The notes: generated by a model from the sequence alone, not told the origin. 5,284 bases of DNA from Bordetella parapertussis (GCA_945897365.1 CAMDFD010000049.1:1-5284), one strand, 5' to 3'. Shown: positions 1 through 5,284, numbered from the stretch's first letter. Program-made: numbers and translations.

Positions 1-630
1 GAGCGCACGCCGGAGTTGTTAAAAGATGCCGTCGGCCGTGGACATGATCTGTGCGCGCATGGCTGGTTGTGGCAATCTCCTGCCGGTATGTCAACCGCGG
101 ACGAAGAGTCGATGATGCGCCGTACCCTCGATGCCATCGAGGTTGCGACAGGACAGCGCCCCACGGGTTGGCATTGCAAATCCACACCGACATTGCACAC
201 ACGCGCACTCGCCGCAAAGCTTGGTCTGTTGTACGACAGCGATGCGTATAACGACGAGTTGCCGTATTGGGAGACGGGTGAGCAGGGGCGGACACTTGTA
301 TTGCCCTACCAGTTTGATACCAATGACATGCGTTTTTTTGGCGAGTCTCCGGCGTTTGTGCAAGCCAAGGACTTTTCAAACTATGTCATTGAGACGGTGC
401 AAAGATTGCTGGAGGAGGGTGAGCGTTGGCAGTCTAAATCTATGCTGACCATTGGTTTGCACTTAAGGATTGTCGGTCGTCCTGGCCGCATCAACGCACT
501 GCGTGACATTTTGCGATTTATTAAAAGTGATCCACGGATTTGGATTGCGACGCGTACAGAGATTGCTAGACATTGGATGTCACCTGATTCATTGCATCAG
601 GCGGCGCCTCACCACGCAACACAGCAATAA
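1..630 (+). CDS. PuuE-type polysaccharide deacetylase-family hydrolase (5'-partial)
   Basis: The reading frame is open from base 1, so the gene starts upstream; the TTG at 16 is internal. The visible 209 residues resemble the C-terminal two-thirds of PuuE-like proteins (allantoinase or cyclic-imide hydrolase branch of the NodB/polysaccharide deacetylase fold, usually about 300 residues). Family-like motifs are GHDLCAHGW (fragment residues 14-22, with candidate metal or active-site histidines), LLYDSDAYNDELPYW (76-90), LPYQFDTNDMRFF (101-113) and GLHLRIVGRPGR (152-163), ending near EIARHW. The missing N-terminus should carry the first metal-binding motif. The family hydrolyses C-N bonds of cyclic amides or N-acetyl groups in the cytoplasm. 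The GWHCKSTPTLHTR segment differs from the usual PuuE sequence, so the substrate is uncertain, and I see no other purine-catabolism genes. The last 65 bases lie antisense to the end of ptxD. Family assignment is good; substrate is unknown. Confidence 0.8.
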   Translation, partial: ERTPELLKDAVGRGHDLCAHGWLWQSPAGMSTADEESMMRRTLDAIEVATGQRPTGWHCKSTPTLHTRALAAKLGLLYDSDAYNDELPYWETGEQGRTLVLPYQFDTNDMRFFGESPAFVQAKDFSNYVIETVQRLLEEGERWQSKSMLTIGLHLRIVGRPGRINALRDILRFIKSDPRIWIATRTEIARHWMSPDSLHQAAPHHATQQ

Positions 631-1555
631 TATTGTCTGCAGCACGATGTTCAATTGCGCGTCTAACCGCGCTGACCGCTGAACCTAAGTGTGGCGTAAA
701 AACTGTATTGGGATGTGCCAGTAGTCTGGGCTCGATCTCGTGTGGACGGTGGTTTTGCAGACCCCAGTCTTCGCAAGCAAACACATCGGCTGCATAGCCA
801 GCCAGACGACCCTGTTCGAGCGCATCGGCAATGGCTGGTTCATTGACGACTGAGCCACGACCCACATTAATCATGAGTTGACCTGGCTTGCAATAAATAA
901 GTTGCTCATGATTTAGCATATCGATTGAGCTGTCATTTAGTGGAATCGCGACGAAAACATAGTCCGCCGTGGTGAGGGCTTCCTCGAGGTTGCAGGAGTT
1001 CACCCCAGTTACAGTGTTGACCGGATCGACACCCAACAAAAGCTTGCAGCCAAATCCTGAAAGGCGTTGTGCAATGGCTTGACCGACCATGCCCAAGCCC
1101 AAGATCGCGACAACTGAATTGTGCAGACCTGTACCAAACAACTGCGCGCGCCAACCTTTAAAACTTGTGGTGCGCATCAGTTGATCGCCTTGGCGCACAA
1201 AGCGACCCAAAGAGATCGCAAGACCTACTGCAAGCTCGGCTGTGGGCTCAGTGAGGAGGTCGGGTACGATGCTGACCCAGATATTGCGCGCAGTACAGGC
1301 GGAAACATCATAGTTGTCAAAGCCTTTTAGTGCGCAGGCAACAATTTTGAGTGTGGAGGCCTGCTGTAAAAGGTTTTCATCGACACAGTCTGTCATAAAT
1401 CCCATCATGGCCGTGGCATCTTTGAGATGCTCAGTGAGTGCTTGTTGCGACCAGGGTTCGAGAGACGGATTGACGACGACATGACCGACTTGTTCAAGGC
1501 GAGTGCGAACTTCGGTATGAATGCGGTTTGTGACAACTATTTTGTTGGGTATCAT
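566..1555 (-). CDS. ptxD: Phosphite dehydrogenase PtxD (NAD-dependent phosphonate dehydrogenase)
   Basis: A cytoplasmic D-2-hydroxyacid dehydrogenase-family enzyme of 329 residues (the characterised Pseudomonas stutzeri PtxD is 336). It oxidises phosphite to phosphate while reducing NAD+. Sequence recalled from PtxD matches at high identity over long stretches, including ACALKGFDNYDVSACTAR (73-90) and PDLLTEPTAELAVGLA (98-113). The Rossmann motif GLGMVG is at 153-158. Residues equivalent to PtxD Lys76, Arg237, Glu266, His292 and Arg301 are all present as K77, R233, E262, H289 and R298; Met53 is M54 and Trp134 is W135. Tyr139 is replaced by F140. Asp177 closes the second Rossmann strand beside the Glu175 position, which favours NAD over NADP. 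It is the last gene of the operon, 20 bases after ptxC, and its ATG has no clear Shine-Dalgarno. A generic hydroxyacid dehydrogenase is unlikely given the ABC transporter context and the motif match. Confidence 0.95.
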   Translation of the reverse strand: MIPNKIVVTNRIHTEVRTRLEQVGHVVVNPSLEPWSQQALTEHLKDATAMMGFMTDCVDENLLQQASTLKIVACALKGFDNYDVSACTARNIWVSIVPDLLTEPTAELAVGLAISLGRFVRQGDQLMRTTSFKGWRAQLFGTGLHNSVVAILGLGMVGQAIAQRLSGFGCKLLLGVDPVNTVTGVNSCNLEEALTTADYVFVAIPLNDSSIDMLNHEQLIYCKPGQLMINVGRGSVVNEPAIADALEQGRLAGYAADVFACEDWGLQNHRPHEIEPRLLAHPNTVFTPHLGSAVSAVRRAIEHRAADNIIAVLRGEAPPDAMNQVTSNV

Positions 1556-1575
1556 TTCAAACTTTTTTGCGACAA

Positions 1576-2406
1576 TTATTTAAGAGACTTGCGAAGGGCC
1601 CCACCGATTCCATCCACTACCACTACACAGGCAAGAATGGTGAGCAAAATTGCAGAGACTTCGTCGTATTTAATGAGACGTAGCGCCGCCATTAGTTCAA
1701 AACCAATACCACCGGCGCCCACAATCCCCAACACAGCGGAAGCACGGAAGTGGTATTCCCAGCGGTAAATGGTGATGTCAGTCAGTTGTGGAAGAACCTG
1801 TGGCAATACAGCGTGGGTAATTACCTGAAAACCATTACCACCCGCGGCACGCGCGGCCTCGAGGGGTTTGGGATCGACGTGCTCGATGGCTTCTGCATAA
1901 AACTTACCGACCATGCCCACTGAATGCAGCGCAAGCGCCAACACACCAGGAAGCGCACCAAACCCGACAGCTGCAACAAACAAAATGCCTAAAATAATTT
2001 CAGGTACGGAACGCATCGCGGCAAGTACGACGCGTACGAGCCTCGCGAGAATAGGAGAGGGTGTGGTGTTGGGCGCTGCGAGCAACGCTAAGGGAAGTGA
2101 CACTAATACTGCAAGTGCGGTGCCAGCAATCGACATTGCCAAGGTATCCACTAGCGGCTTAAGCCAGTGACGCCAGCGTGTGAAATTAGGGGGTACCATT
2201 TCAGAGGCAAGCTGCGCAATGGCTGGGCCACCTTCGATAAAACGAGTGGGATCAAAAAAGCCTGTGATCCATAAAGCGAAGATACAGAGTGTGACGATTC
2301 CGAGCAGGATACGTTTTTGGCGTTGAGCGGAGGCTTGCGCCTCGCTCAAAATCGTAGCGTATTGTGAAGATTGCGAAGAAACGTGCGTGGACTGAACTGT
2401 TTGCAT
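1576..2406 (-). CDS. ptxC: Phosphite/phosphonate ABC transporter permease (PtxC/PhnE family)
   Basis: An inner-membrane permease of 276 residues, typical for PhnE/PtxC. The N-terminus has about 30 polar residues, then a membrane segment at about 33-50. Further hydrophobic segments lie at about 86-111, 119-130, 137-160, 223-243 and 250-268. The cytoplasmic EAA loop that docks on the ATPase is EAARAAGGNGFQV (183-195) followed by LPQVLPQ. The late stretch VLGIVGAGGIGFEL (225-238) is typical of PhnE proteins. The start ATG overlaps the ptxB stop by one base (TAATG), implying translational coupling. Homodimerisation with two PtxA subunits is the family rule. Phosphite rather than phosphonate as substrate is inferred from the adjacent ptxD; by itself the permease would only be called PhnE-like. 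Confidence 0.92.
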   Translation of the reverse strand: MQTVQSTHVSSQSSQYATILSEAQASAQRQKRILLGIVTLCIFALWITGFFDPTRFIEGGPAIAQLASEMVPPNFTRWRHWLKPLVDTLAMSIAGTALAVLVSLPLALLAAPNTTPSPILARLVRVVLAAMRSVPEIILGILFVAAVGFGALPGVLALALHSVGMVGKFYAEAIEHVDPKPLEAARAAGGNGFQVITHAVLPQVLPQLTDITIYRWEYHFRASAVLGIVGAGGIGFELMAALRLIKYDEVSAILLTILACVVVVDGIGGALRKSLK

Positions 2407-3275
2407 TACTTCATCTTGCCCAAGTCTAGTTTCAGAACGGAAGCGGTGTCACGTAAGACGTCATAAGATTTGTCATCTGTAGCGACAAAACCCTCTACAC
2501 GGAAGGATTTCAAGACTTCTTTGTCATTCATATTGAGGAAGGCGCCACGCACGGACTCTTTAAGTGCCGGTGTGAGATTGCCTTGCATCACGATGGGGTA
2601 GTTTGGAATCGGATCAGACAGACCAATTCGTACAATTTTTGAAGGATCGATAATTTTCTTGGCAATGAGTGAATCTAAAATTGGCTTGGACAGTGCACCT
2701 GCGGGGACTTGACCTGCCTGAACGGCACGAGCCACTGCATCATGCGTACCTAGAAAAACGGGTTTGTAGTCTTTATCGCCATCAAGCTGAGCTGTTTTGA
2801 GCAAATAGGCGCGGGGTGCAAGGTGGCTGGAGGTAGAGGCTTGGTCACCAAAGGCGAAGGGTTTGCCTTTGATATCTGCAAGGGTCTTGACTTCGCCTGA
2901 TGCATTGGCGATTAACACGGAGTTGTAGGTGGGGGCGCCACGCTCAACGCCGACGGCAAAGGGCTCAATCGCGGGCGCGCGGGATTTTGCTAATACATAG
3001 GAGAAAGGGCCAAAATAAGCAACTTCGATACGGCCAAAGCGCATGGCTTCAATCATGGACGAGTAGTCGGTTGTCACAATGAGCTCAATTTTTTTGTTGA
3101 GCGTGCGCTCAAGATAAGCTTTGAGAGGCTGCGCGTTCTGGATCAGTGTGGCGGCATTTTCGTCGGGCAATAGTGCGACACGTAAGGTGGCGGGATCACG
3201 TCCCTGTGCGTAAGATTGATTGGCCATCATGCACATCAGGACGACACCAGCAGATAAAAAGGAACGACGACTCAT
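2406..3275 (-). CDS. ptxB: Periplasmic phosphite-binding protein (PtxB/PhnD family)
   Basis: A 289-residue solute-binding protein of the PhnD/PtxB family that would capture phosphite in the periplasm and deliver it to PtxC. The N-terminus MSRRSFLSAG and a hydrophobic stretch to about residue 18 form a signal peptide, with likely cleavage after SYA (23). SRRSFL fits the twin-arginine consensus, so export could be by Tat or Sec. Family motifs are LRVALLPDEN (31-40), AYFGPFSYVLA (86-96), DQASTSSHLAPR (144-155, the likely anion-binding loop) and GTHDAVARAVQAGQV (176-190). A good Shine-Dalgarno, GGAG at 3283-3286, lies 7 bases before the ATG and inside the end of ptxA. The gene starts 2 bases after the ptxA stop. 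Ligand choice between phosphite, hypophosphite and phosphonates cannot be read from the sequence; ptxD favours phosphite. Confidence 0.92.
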   Translation of the reverse strand: MSRRSFLSAGVVLMCMMANQSYAQGRDPATLRVALLPDENAATLIQNAQPLKAYLERTLNKKIELIVTTDYSSMIEAMRFGRIEVAYFGPFSYVLAKSRAPAIEPFAVGVERGAPTYNSVLIANASGEVKTLADIKGKPFAFGDQASTSSHLAPRAYLLKTAQLDGDKDYKPVFLGTHDAVARAVQAGQVPAGALSKPILDSLIAKKIIDPSKIVRIGLSDPIPNYPIVMQGNLTPALKESVRGAFLNMNDKEVLKSFRVEGFVATDDKSYDVLRDTASVLKLDLGKMK

Positions 3276-3277
3276 GA

Positions 3278-4141
3278 TTAGACTCCGTTTAAAGATAGTT
3301 CTTGGAAGGTAGGATTCAAGTCCGCAGAAGGATTGGGCACTGAAGGAGATTGACTTGAATGATGATAAAGAGCTTGGGCGCGTTCTGCGGTGAGCTGCTC
3401 GGGTGAACCATCAAAGACTACTGAACCATCTTTCAGCCCGATGATGCGATCCGCAAATTGTCTGGCCAGATCTACTTGATGCAAACTTACTATGGCAGTC
3501 AGACCGTCCGATTTACAAATATCGTGCATTGATTGAAGTAAACGTACGGCGGTATTAGGATCAAGGCTTGCGACAGGTTCGTCTGCGAGCAAAATCTTGG
3601 GTTGCTGAATTAGGGCACGCGCCATGCCAACGCGTTGCTGCTGACCGCCCGAGAGTTGATCTGCACGGGTGAGTGCACGCTCAAGTAAGCCGACGCGATC
3701 AATCACGGCGAGAGCTTGTACTTTTTCAGCGCGTGTCCACGGTGTAAACATCCGCCAGCCAGTGTGATAGCCCAAACGACCCATTAAAACGTTTTTGAGT
3801 ACGCTGAGCCTACCTATTAAATGGTGCTGTTGAAACACCATTCCGGTCTGGCGACGATGCCGCTTGAGCACAGTTGCGTTGGCCAAGTCTCCCAGACCAT
3901 CGATCAGAACTGAGCCTGCCGAGGGTTGAACGAGTCCATTGAGTGAACGCAGTAACGTGGATTTGCCCGCACCAGAGGTGCCGAGCAGCACAACAAAGGA
4001 ACCTTGGTTGATATTGAGCGTTGTGGTGTTCAGCGCTTTGTAGCCGTTTGGATAGGTGACTTCAAGCGCTTTGATTTGAATCGCAATGGCAGAAATTTCA
4101 GCGCCTTTATGCGTATTGTTTAAGAAATTCTCAGAACTCAT
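3278..4141 (-). CDS. ptxA: Phosphite/phosphonate ABC transporter ATP-binding protein (PtxA/PhnC family)
   Basis: The ATPase of the phosphite importer, 287 residues from the ATG chosen here. It has Walker A GTSGAGKST (54-62), a Q-loop at FQQHHLIGRLS (103-113), signature LSGGQQQR (163-170), Walker B ILLADEP (183-189), D-loop SLDP (192-195) and the PhnC-like H-loop SLHQVD (219-224). The frame is open further upstream to a TTG at 4225, but I reject that start. It would add 28 residues with no family similarity, has no proper Shine-Dalgarno, and would lie inside the candidate Pho-box and promoter region. Even the ATG at 4141 has only a distant GAGGTG, 15 bases upstream. It is the first gene of the four-gene operon. 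The last 25 or so residues are a low-similarity tail. Confidence 0.92.
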   Translation of the reverse strand: MSSENFLNNTHKGAEISAIAIQIKALEVTYPNGYKALNTTTLNINQGSFVVLLGTSGAGKSTLLRSLNGLVQPSAGSVLIDGLGDLANATVLKRHRRQTGMVFQQHHLIGRLSVLKNVLMGRLGYHTGWRMFTPWTRAEKVQALAVIDRVGLLERALTRADQLSGGQQQRVGMARALIQQPKILLADEPVASLDPNTAVRLLQSMHDICKSDGLTAIVSLHQVDLARQFADRIIGLKDGSVVFDGSPEQLTAERAQALYHHSSQSPSVPNPSADLNPTFQELSLNGV

Positions 4142-4199
4142 GCTTATTTGAGTGCGCACCTCAGGCCAGTACGCACACCCTAATTTTGTTAATAACGAA

Positions 4200-4258
4200 A
4201 GTATTGTGTTGTTCGTAAATGACAATCCAATGATGCTTCAGAGTCATATTTGTGACAC
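4200..4258 (-). promoter_or_regulatory. Candidate PhoB-regulated promoter of ptxABCD
   Basis: Read on the minus strand, four consecutive 11-bp units start at 4257, 4246, 4235 and 4224. They begin TGTCAC, TGACTC, CATCAT and TGTCAT, so the outer units match the PhoB half-site well and the inner ones poorly. Positions 4258-4241 match 13 of 18 bases of the Pho-box consensus CTGTCATAWAWCTGTCAY. A weak -10-like AATACT lies at 4205-4200, 8 bases after the last unit. It would give a leader of about 50 bases before the ptxA ATG. The same stretch is partly palindromic (GTCA-N6-TGAC at 4257-4244 or so), so another dimeric regulator is an alternative. Confidence 0.5.
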
Positions 4259-4310
4259 ATCTATCGCAAAAGTTTGTTAATTTAATTAAGTAAATGTGTA
4301 AATTAATTGC

Positions 4311-4336
4311 ATAAATGATATAAATGATATAAATTA
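4311..4336. repeat. 9-bp tandem repeat (ATAAATGAT) in AT-rich leader, with possible -10 boxes
   Basis: Two perfect copies of ATAAATGAT (4311-4319 and 4320-4328) are followed by a partial third, ATAAATTA. The surrounding 4274-4340 is almost pure A/T. The repeat creates two TATAAA hexamers (4319-4324 and 4328-4333) that could serve as -10 elements for the histone-like gene. TTGCAT at 4307-4312 is the best -35 candidate, but it is only 15 bases from the second TATAAA. Changes in repeat number would shift promoter spacing. No promoter can be assigned with certainty. Confidence 0.5.
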
Positions 4337-4354
4337 AATACTCTACTAATCTTT

Positions 4355-4363
4355 AAGAAGGGG
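4355..4363 (+). promoter_or_regulatory. Ribosome binding site of the histone H1-like gene
   Basis: AAGAAGGGG is one mismatch from AAGGAGG over its first seven bases. It is followed by TTG ATG ATG at 4364, 4367 and 4370. The TTG touches the site and is too close to be used. The two ATGs are 5 and 8 bases from the AAGG core and either is plausible. Confidence 0.7.
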
Positions 4364-4366
4364 TTG

Positions 4367-4999
4367 ATGATGGAAAATAACGTTAACGCGGTAACTGATC
4401 TAGTCAACGCATCTTCGAATGCCGCTCAATCAGCGGAGTCTTCGGATGCGGCTGTTTCTACCGTAACAGTGGCTAAAAAATTAGTCGCCAAGAAGGCTGT
4501 AGCAAAGAAAGCTGTAGCCAAGAAGGCTGTGGCTAAGAAGGCTGTAGCAAAGAAAGTTATAGCTAAGAAAGTTATAGCTAAGAAAGTTGTAGCTAAGAAA
4601 GCTGTGGCAAAGAAAGCTGTAGCCAAGAAGGCTGTAGCAAAGAAAGCTGTAGCAAAAAAAGCTGTAGCCAAGAAACCGACAGCCAAGAAACCCGTCGCCA
4701 AGAAGGTCACGGACAAACAACCTCGCGTTGTGAATGCACTTAAAGTCGCACCTGTTGCGGTTGATCCTGCGCCAAAAGCTAAAAAAGTTAAGTTAGTGCG
4801 TGATAGTTTTACGATGCCAGGTCACGAATACCAAGTGTTGCAAGACATCAAAAAAGCAGCACTGAAGGCCGGAGTTGAGCTCAAAAAGAGCGACTTGCTC
4901 CGAATCGGTGTCGGAATGCTGAAAAACTTTAGCGTGACTCAATTGGATAAGGCACGTGCTGCGTTGACTAAACTCAGTGCGGGTCGTCCTAAAAAGTAA
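4367..4999 (+). CDS. Histone H1-like Lys/Ala-repeat DNA-binding protein
   Basis: A 210-residue basic protein with three parts. Residues 1-34 are a polar, Ala/Ser/Asn-rich, mildly acidic N-terminus. Residues 35-114 are sixteen uninterrupted five-residue units of the form xAKKx (mostly VAKKA, two IAKKV, and VAKKP/TAKKP near the end), followed by one decayed TDKQP. About residues 143-200 form a non-repetitive domain beginning KLVRDSFTMPGHEYQVL and including LKKSDLLRIGVGML. I recognise this type of C-terminal domain from Burkholderiales histone H1-like proteins; its sequence suggests a ribbon-helix-helix-like fold, but that is inference. It ends in a basic GRPKK. The Lys-rich repeat should bind DNA nonspecifically in the nucleoid. 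The gene is divergent from ptxABCD and has its own ribosome binding site. ATG 4370 is an equally possible start. The precise role is unknown. Confidence 0.85.
   Translation: MMENNVNAVTDLVNASSNAAQSAESSDAAVSTVTVAKKLVAKKAVAKKAVAKKAVAKKAVAKKVIAKKVIAKKVVAKKAVAKKAVAKKAVAKKAVAKKAVAKKPTAKKPVAKKVTDKQPRVVNALKVAPVAVDPAPKAKKVKLVRDSFTMPGHEYQVLQDIKKAALKAGVELKKSDLLRIGVGMLKNFSVTQLDKARAALTKLSAGRPKK
4469..4708 (+). repeat. 15-bp in-frame tandem repeat array encoding xAKKx
   Basis: Sixteen contiguous 15-bp units begin at GTG 4469 and end at GTC 4708. Units vary mainly at wobble positions (GTA/GTG/GTC, GCA/GCC/GCT, AAA/AAG). Some neighbouring blocks are near-identical, for example the two ATAGCTAAGAAAGTT units (4558-4587), which points to recent duplication by slippage or unequal crossover. 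Changes in copy number keep the reading frame. Confidence 0.9.
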
Positions 5000-5008
5000 G
5001 GCTTCATC

Positions 5009-5061
5009 ACCCTAGGCATGCGAGTATGCATTTTTACAATGTCATGTCTAGGGTAGCTTTT
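5009..5061 (+). terminator. Hairpin downstream of the histone-like gene, possible terminator
   Basis: ACCCTAGGCATG (5009-5020) pairs with CATGTCTAGGGT (5043-5054) over 12 positions including one G-U wobble, with a 22-base loop, followed by TTTT at 5058-5061. A smaller competing hairpin, GCATG/TATGC at 5016-5029, is followed by TTTTT at 5031-5035. Either could terminate transcription 10-40 bases after the stop codon. Neither has an ideal long T-tract directly after a GC-rich stem. Confidence 0.55.
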
Positions 5062-5064
5062 CGC

Positions 5065-5125
5065 TTGTCATAAAACTGCCATCAAAGTTGCACAGTTTTG
5101 TCATGCTCAAAGCTCACCATATCCT
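5065..5125 (+). promoter_or_regulatory. Pho-box array and -10 of the Bug-receptor gene
   Basis: Four contiguous 11-bp units start at 5066, 5077, 5088 and 5099 and begin TGTCAT, TGCCAT, TTGCAC and TGTCAT. Positions 5065-5082 match 16 of 18 bases of the PhoB consensus CTGTCATAWAWCTGTCAY. The -10-like TATCCT at 5120-5125 lies 10 bases after the last unit, the spacing usual for PhoB-activated promoters, which lack a normal -35. Transcription would start near 5132, leaving a leader of about 26 bases. This predicts induction by phosphate starvation. It is the best-supported regulatory site in the window. Confidence 0.75.
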
Positions 5126-5157
5126 CATTACTAAGATTACTAAGATGAGGTGGTGTG

Positions 5158-5284
5158 ATGATGCGATTGGTGGCTTTGTGTTCGAAATATCTTTTCGTCA
5201 CGCTTAGTAGTTTATTTCTCTCTAGTCTGGCGCTCAGCCAAGACTATCCGGATCGGACCGTTAAGCTAGTCGTGCCCTTTGCGG
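5158..5284 (+). CDS. Bug/TctC-family periplasmic solute receptor (3'-partial)
   Basis: Only the first 42 codons are inside the window. They encode a signal peptide (short basic N-terminus, a hydrophobic stretch to about residue 27, likely cleavage after ALS before QDYPD). The mature start QDYPDRTVKLVVPFA is the hallmark N-terminus of Bug (TctC-like) receptors, extracytoplasmic proteins greatly expanded in Burkholderiales and feeding tripartite tricarboxylate-type transporters. A Shine-Dalgarno GAGGTG at 5147-5152 is 5 bases from ATG 5158 and 8 from ATG 5161; the second ATG is an equal candidate start. The ligand cannot be predicted from the N-terminus. The strong Pho-box array upstream suggests a phosphorus-containing or phosphate-starvation-related solute. 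Confidence 0.85.
   Translation, partial: MMRLVALCSKYLFVTLSSLFLSSLALSQDYPDRTVKLVVPFA

Noticed and set aside
16..630. TTG at 16 as the true start of the PuuE-like gene.
   Set aside because: The frame is open to base 1 with family-like residues, and the protein would lack its N-terminal metal-binding part; the gene is simply cut by the window edge.
1390..1401. Pho-box-like CTGTCATAAATC on the plus strand.
   Set aside because: It matches only one half of the box, the following unit is unrelated, and it lies inside conserved ptxD codons (the GFMTDCVD region) with no gene starting downstream.
1913..2170. 85-codon plus-strand frame opposite ptxC.
   Set aside because: It is antisense to a well-conserved permease region and its protein has low complexity with no recognisable family.
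4250..4270. TGTGA at 4251-4255 considered as a CRP or FNR site.
   Set aside because: There is no TCACA partner at the required 6-bp spacing, and no FNR-type TTGAT-N4-ATCAA.
4469..4708. Regular repeats considered as a CRISPR array.
   Set aside because: The 15-bp units are contiguous with no spacers and encode a clean in-frame peptide repeat.
4426..4720. Two long minus-strand open frames with Phe/Ala/Thr or Leu/Ser/Tyr repeats.
   Set aside because: They are reverse readings of the 15-bp repeat array of the histone-like gene; there is no independent start signal or plausible protein.

Overview
The window looks like a betaproteobacterium, probably Burkholderiales. This is an inference from three features: a Bug-family (TctC-like) periplasmic receptor, a lysine/alanine-repeat histone H1-like protein with the C-terminal domain I associate with Burkholderiales, and moderate-GC coding DNA with AT-rich intergenic regions. 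No rRNA or other phylogenetic marker is present.

Layout, left to right. Positions 1-630 (+) hold the 3' two-thirds of a PuuE-type polysaccharide-deacetylase-fold gene that runs off the left edge. Its tail overlaps, in convergent orientation, the 3' end of a four-gene minus-strand operon. Read in its own direction from about 4200 down to 566, that operon is ptxA (ABC ATPase), ptxB (periplasmic binding protein), ptxC (permease) and ptxD (NAD-dependent phosphite dehydrogenase). The genes are packed with gaps of 2, -1 and 20 bases. Together they form a phosphite (reduced phosphorus, P+3) uptake and oxidation pathway: PtxB captures phosphite, PtxA and PtxC import it, and PtxD oxidises it to phosphate with NAD+. 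The ptxD assignment is strong because the characteristic motifs and all five key active-site residues are present. No ptxE-type regulator and no C-P lyase gene lie inside the window.

Positions 4142-4366 are a divergent intergenic region. On the operon side it contains a PhoB-box-like array (four 11-bp units, the outer two good) and a weak -10. On the other side is an AT-rich stretch with a 9-bp tandem repeat, in front of a rightward gene for a histone H1-like protein (4367-4999). That protein has sixteen perfect five-residue xAKKx units followed by a predicted folded C-terminal domain. Its 3' side carries a hairpin that could terminate transcription.

Positions 5065-5125 hold the clearest regulatory signal in the window: an in-phase array of 11-bp PhoB-type repeats followed at 10 bp by a -10-like hexamer. 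It lies directly upstream of the start (5158) of a Bug/TctC-family periplasmic receptor gene cut by the right edge. The two Pho-box-like arrays have the same four-unit geometry. This suggests that the phosphite operon and the receptor are both phosphate-starvation genes, and that the receptor may serve acquisition of a phosphorus compound rather than the tricarboxylates its family is named for.
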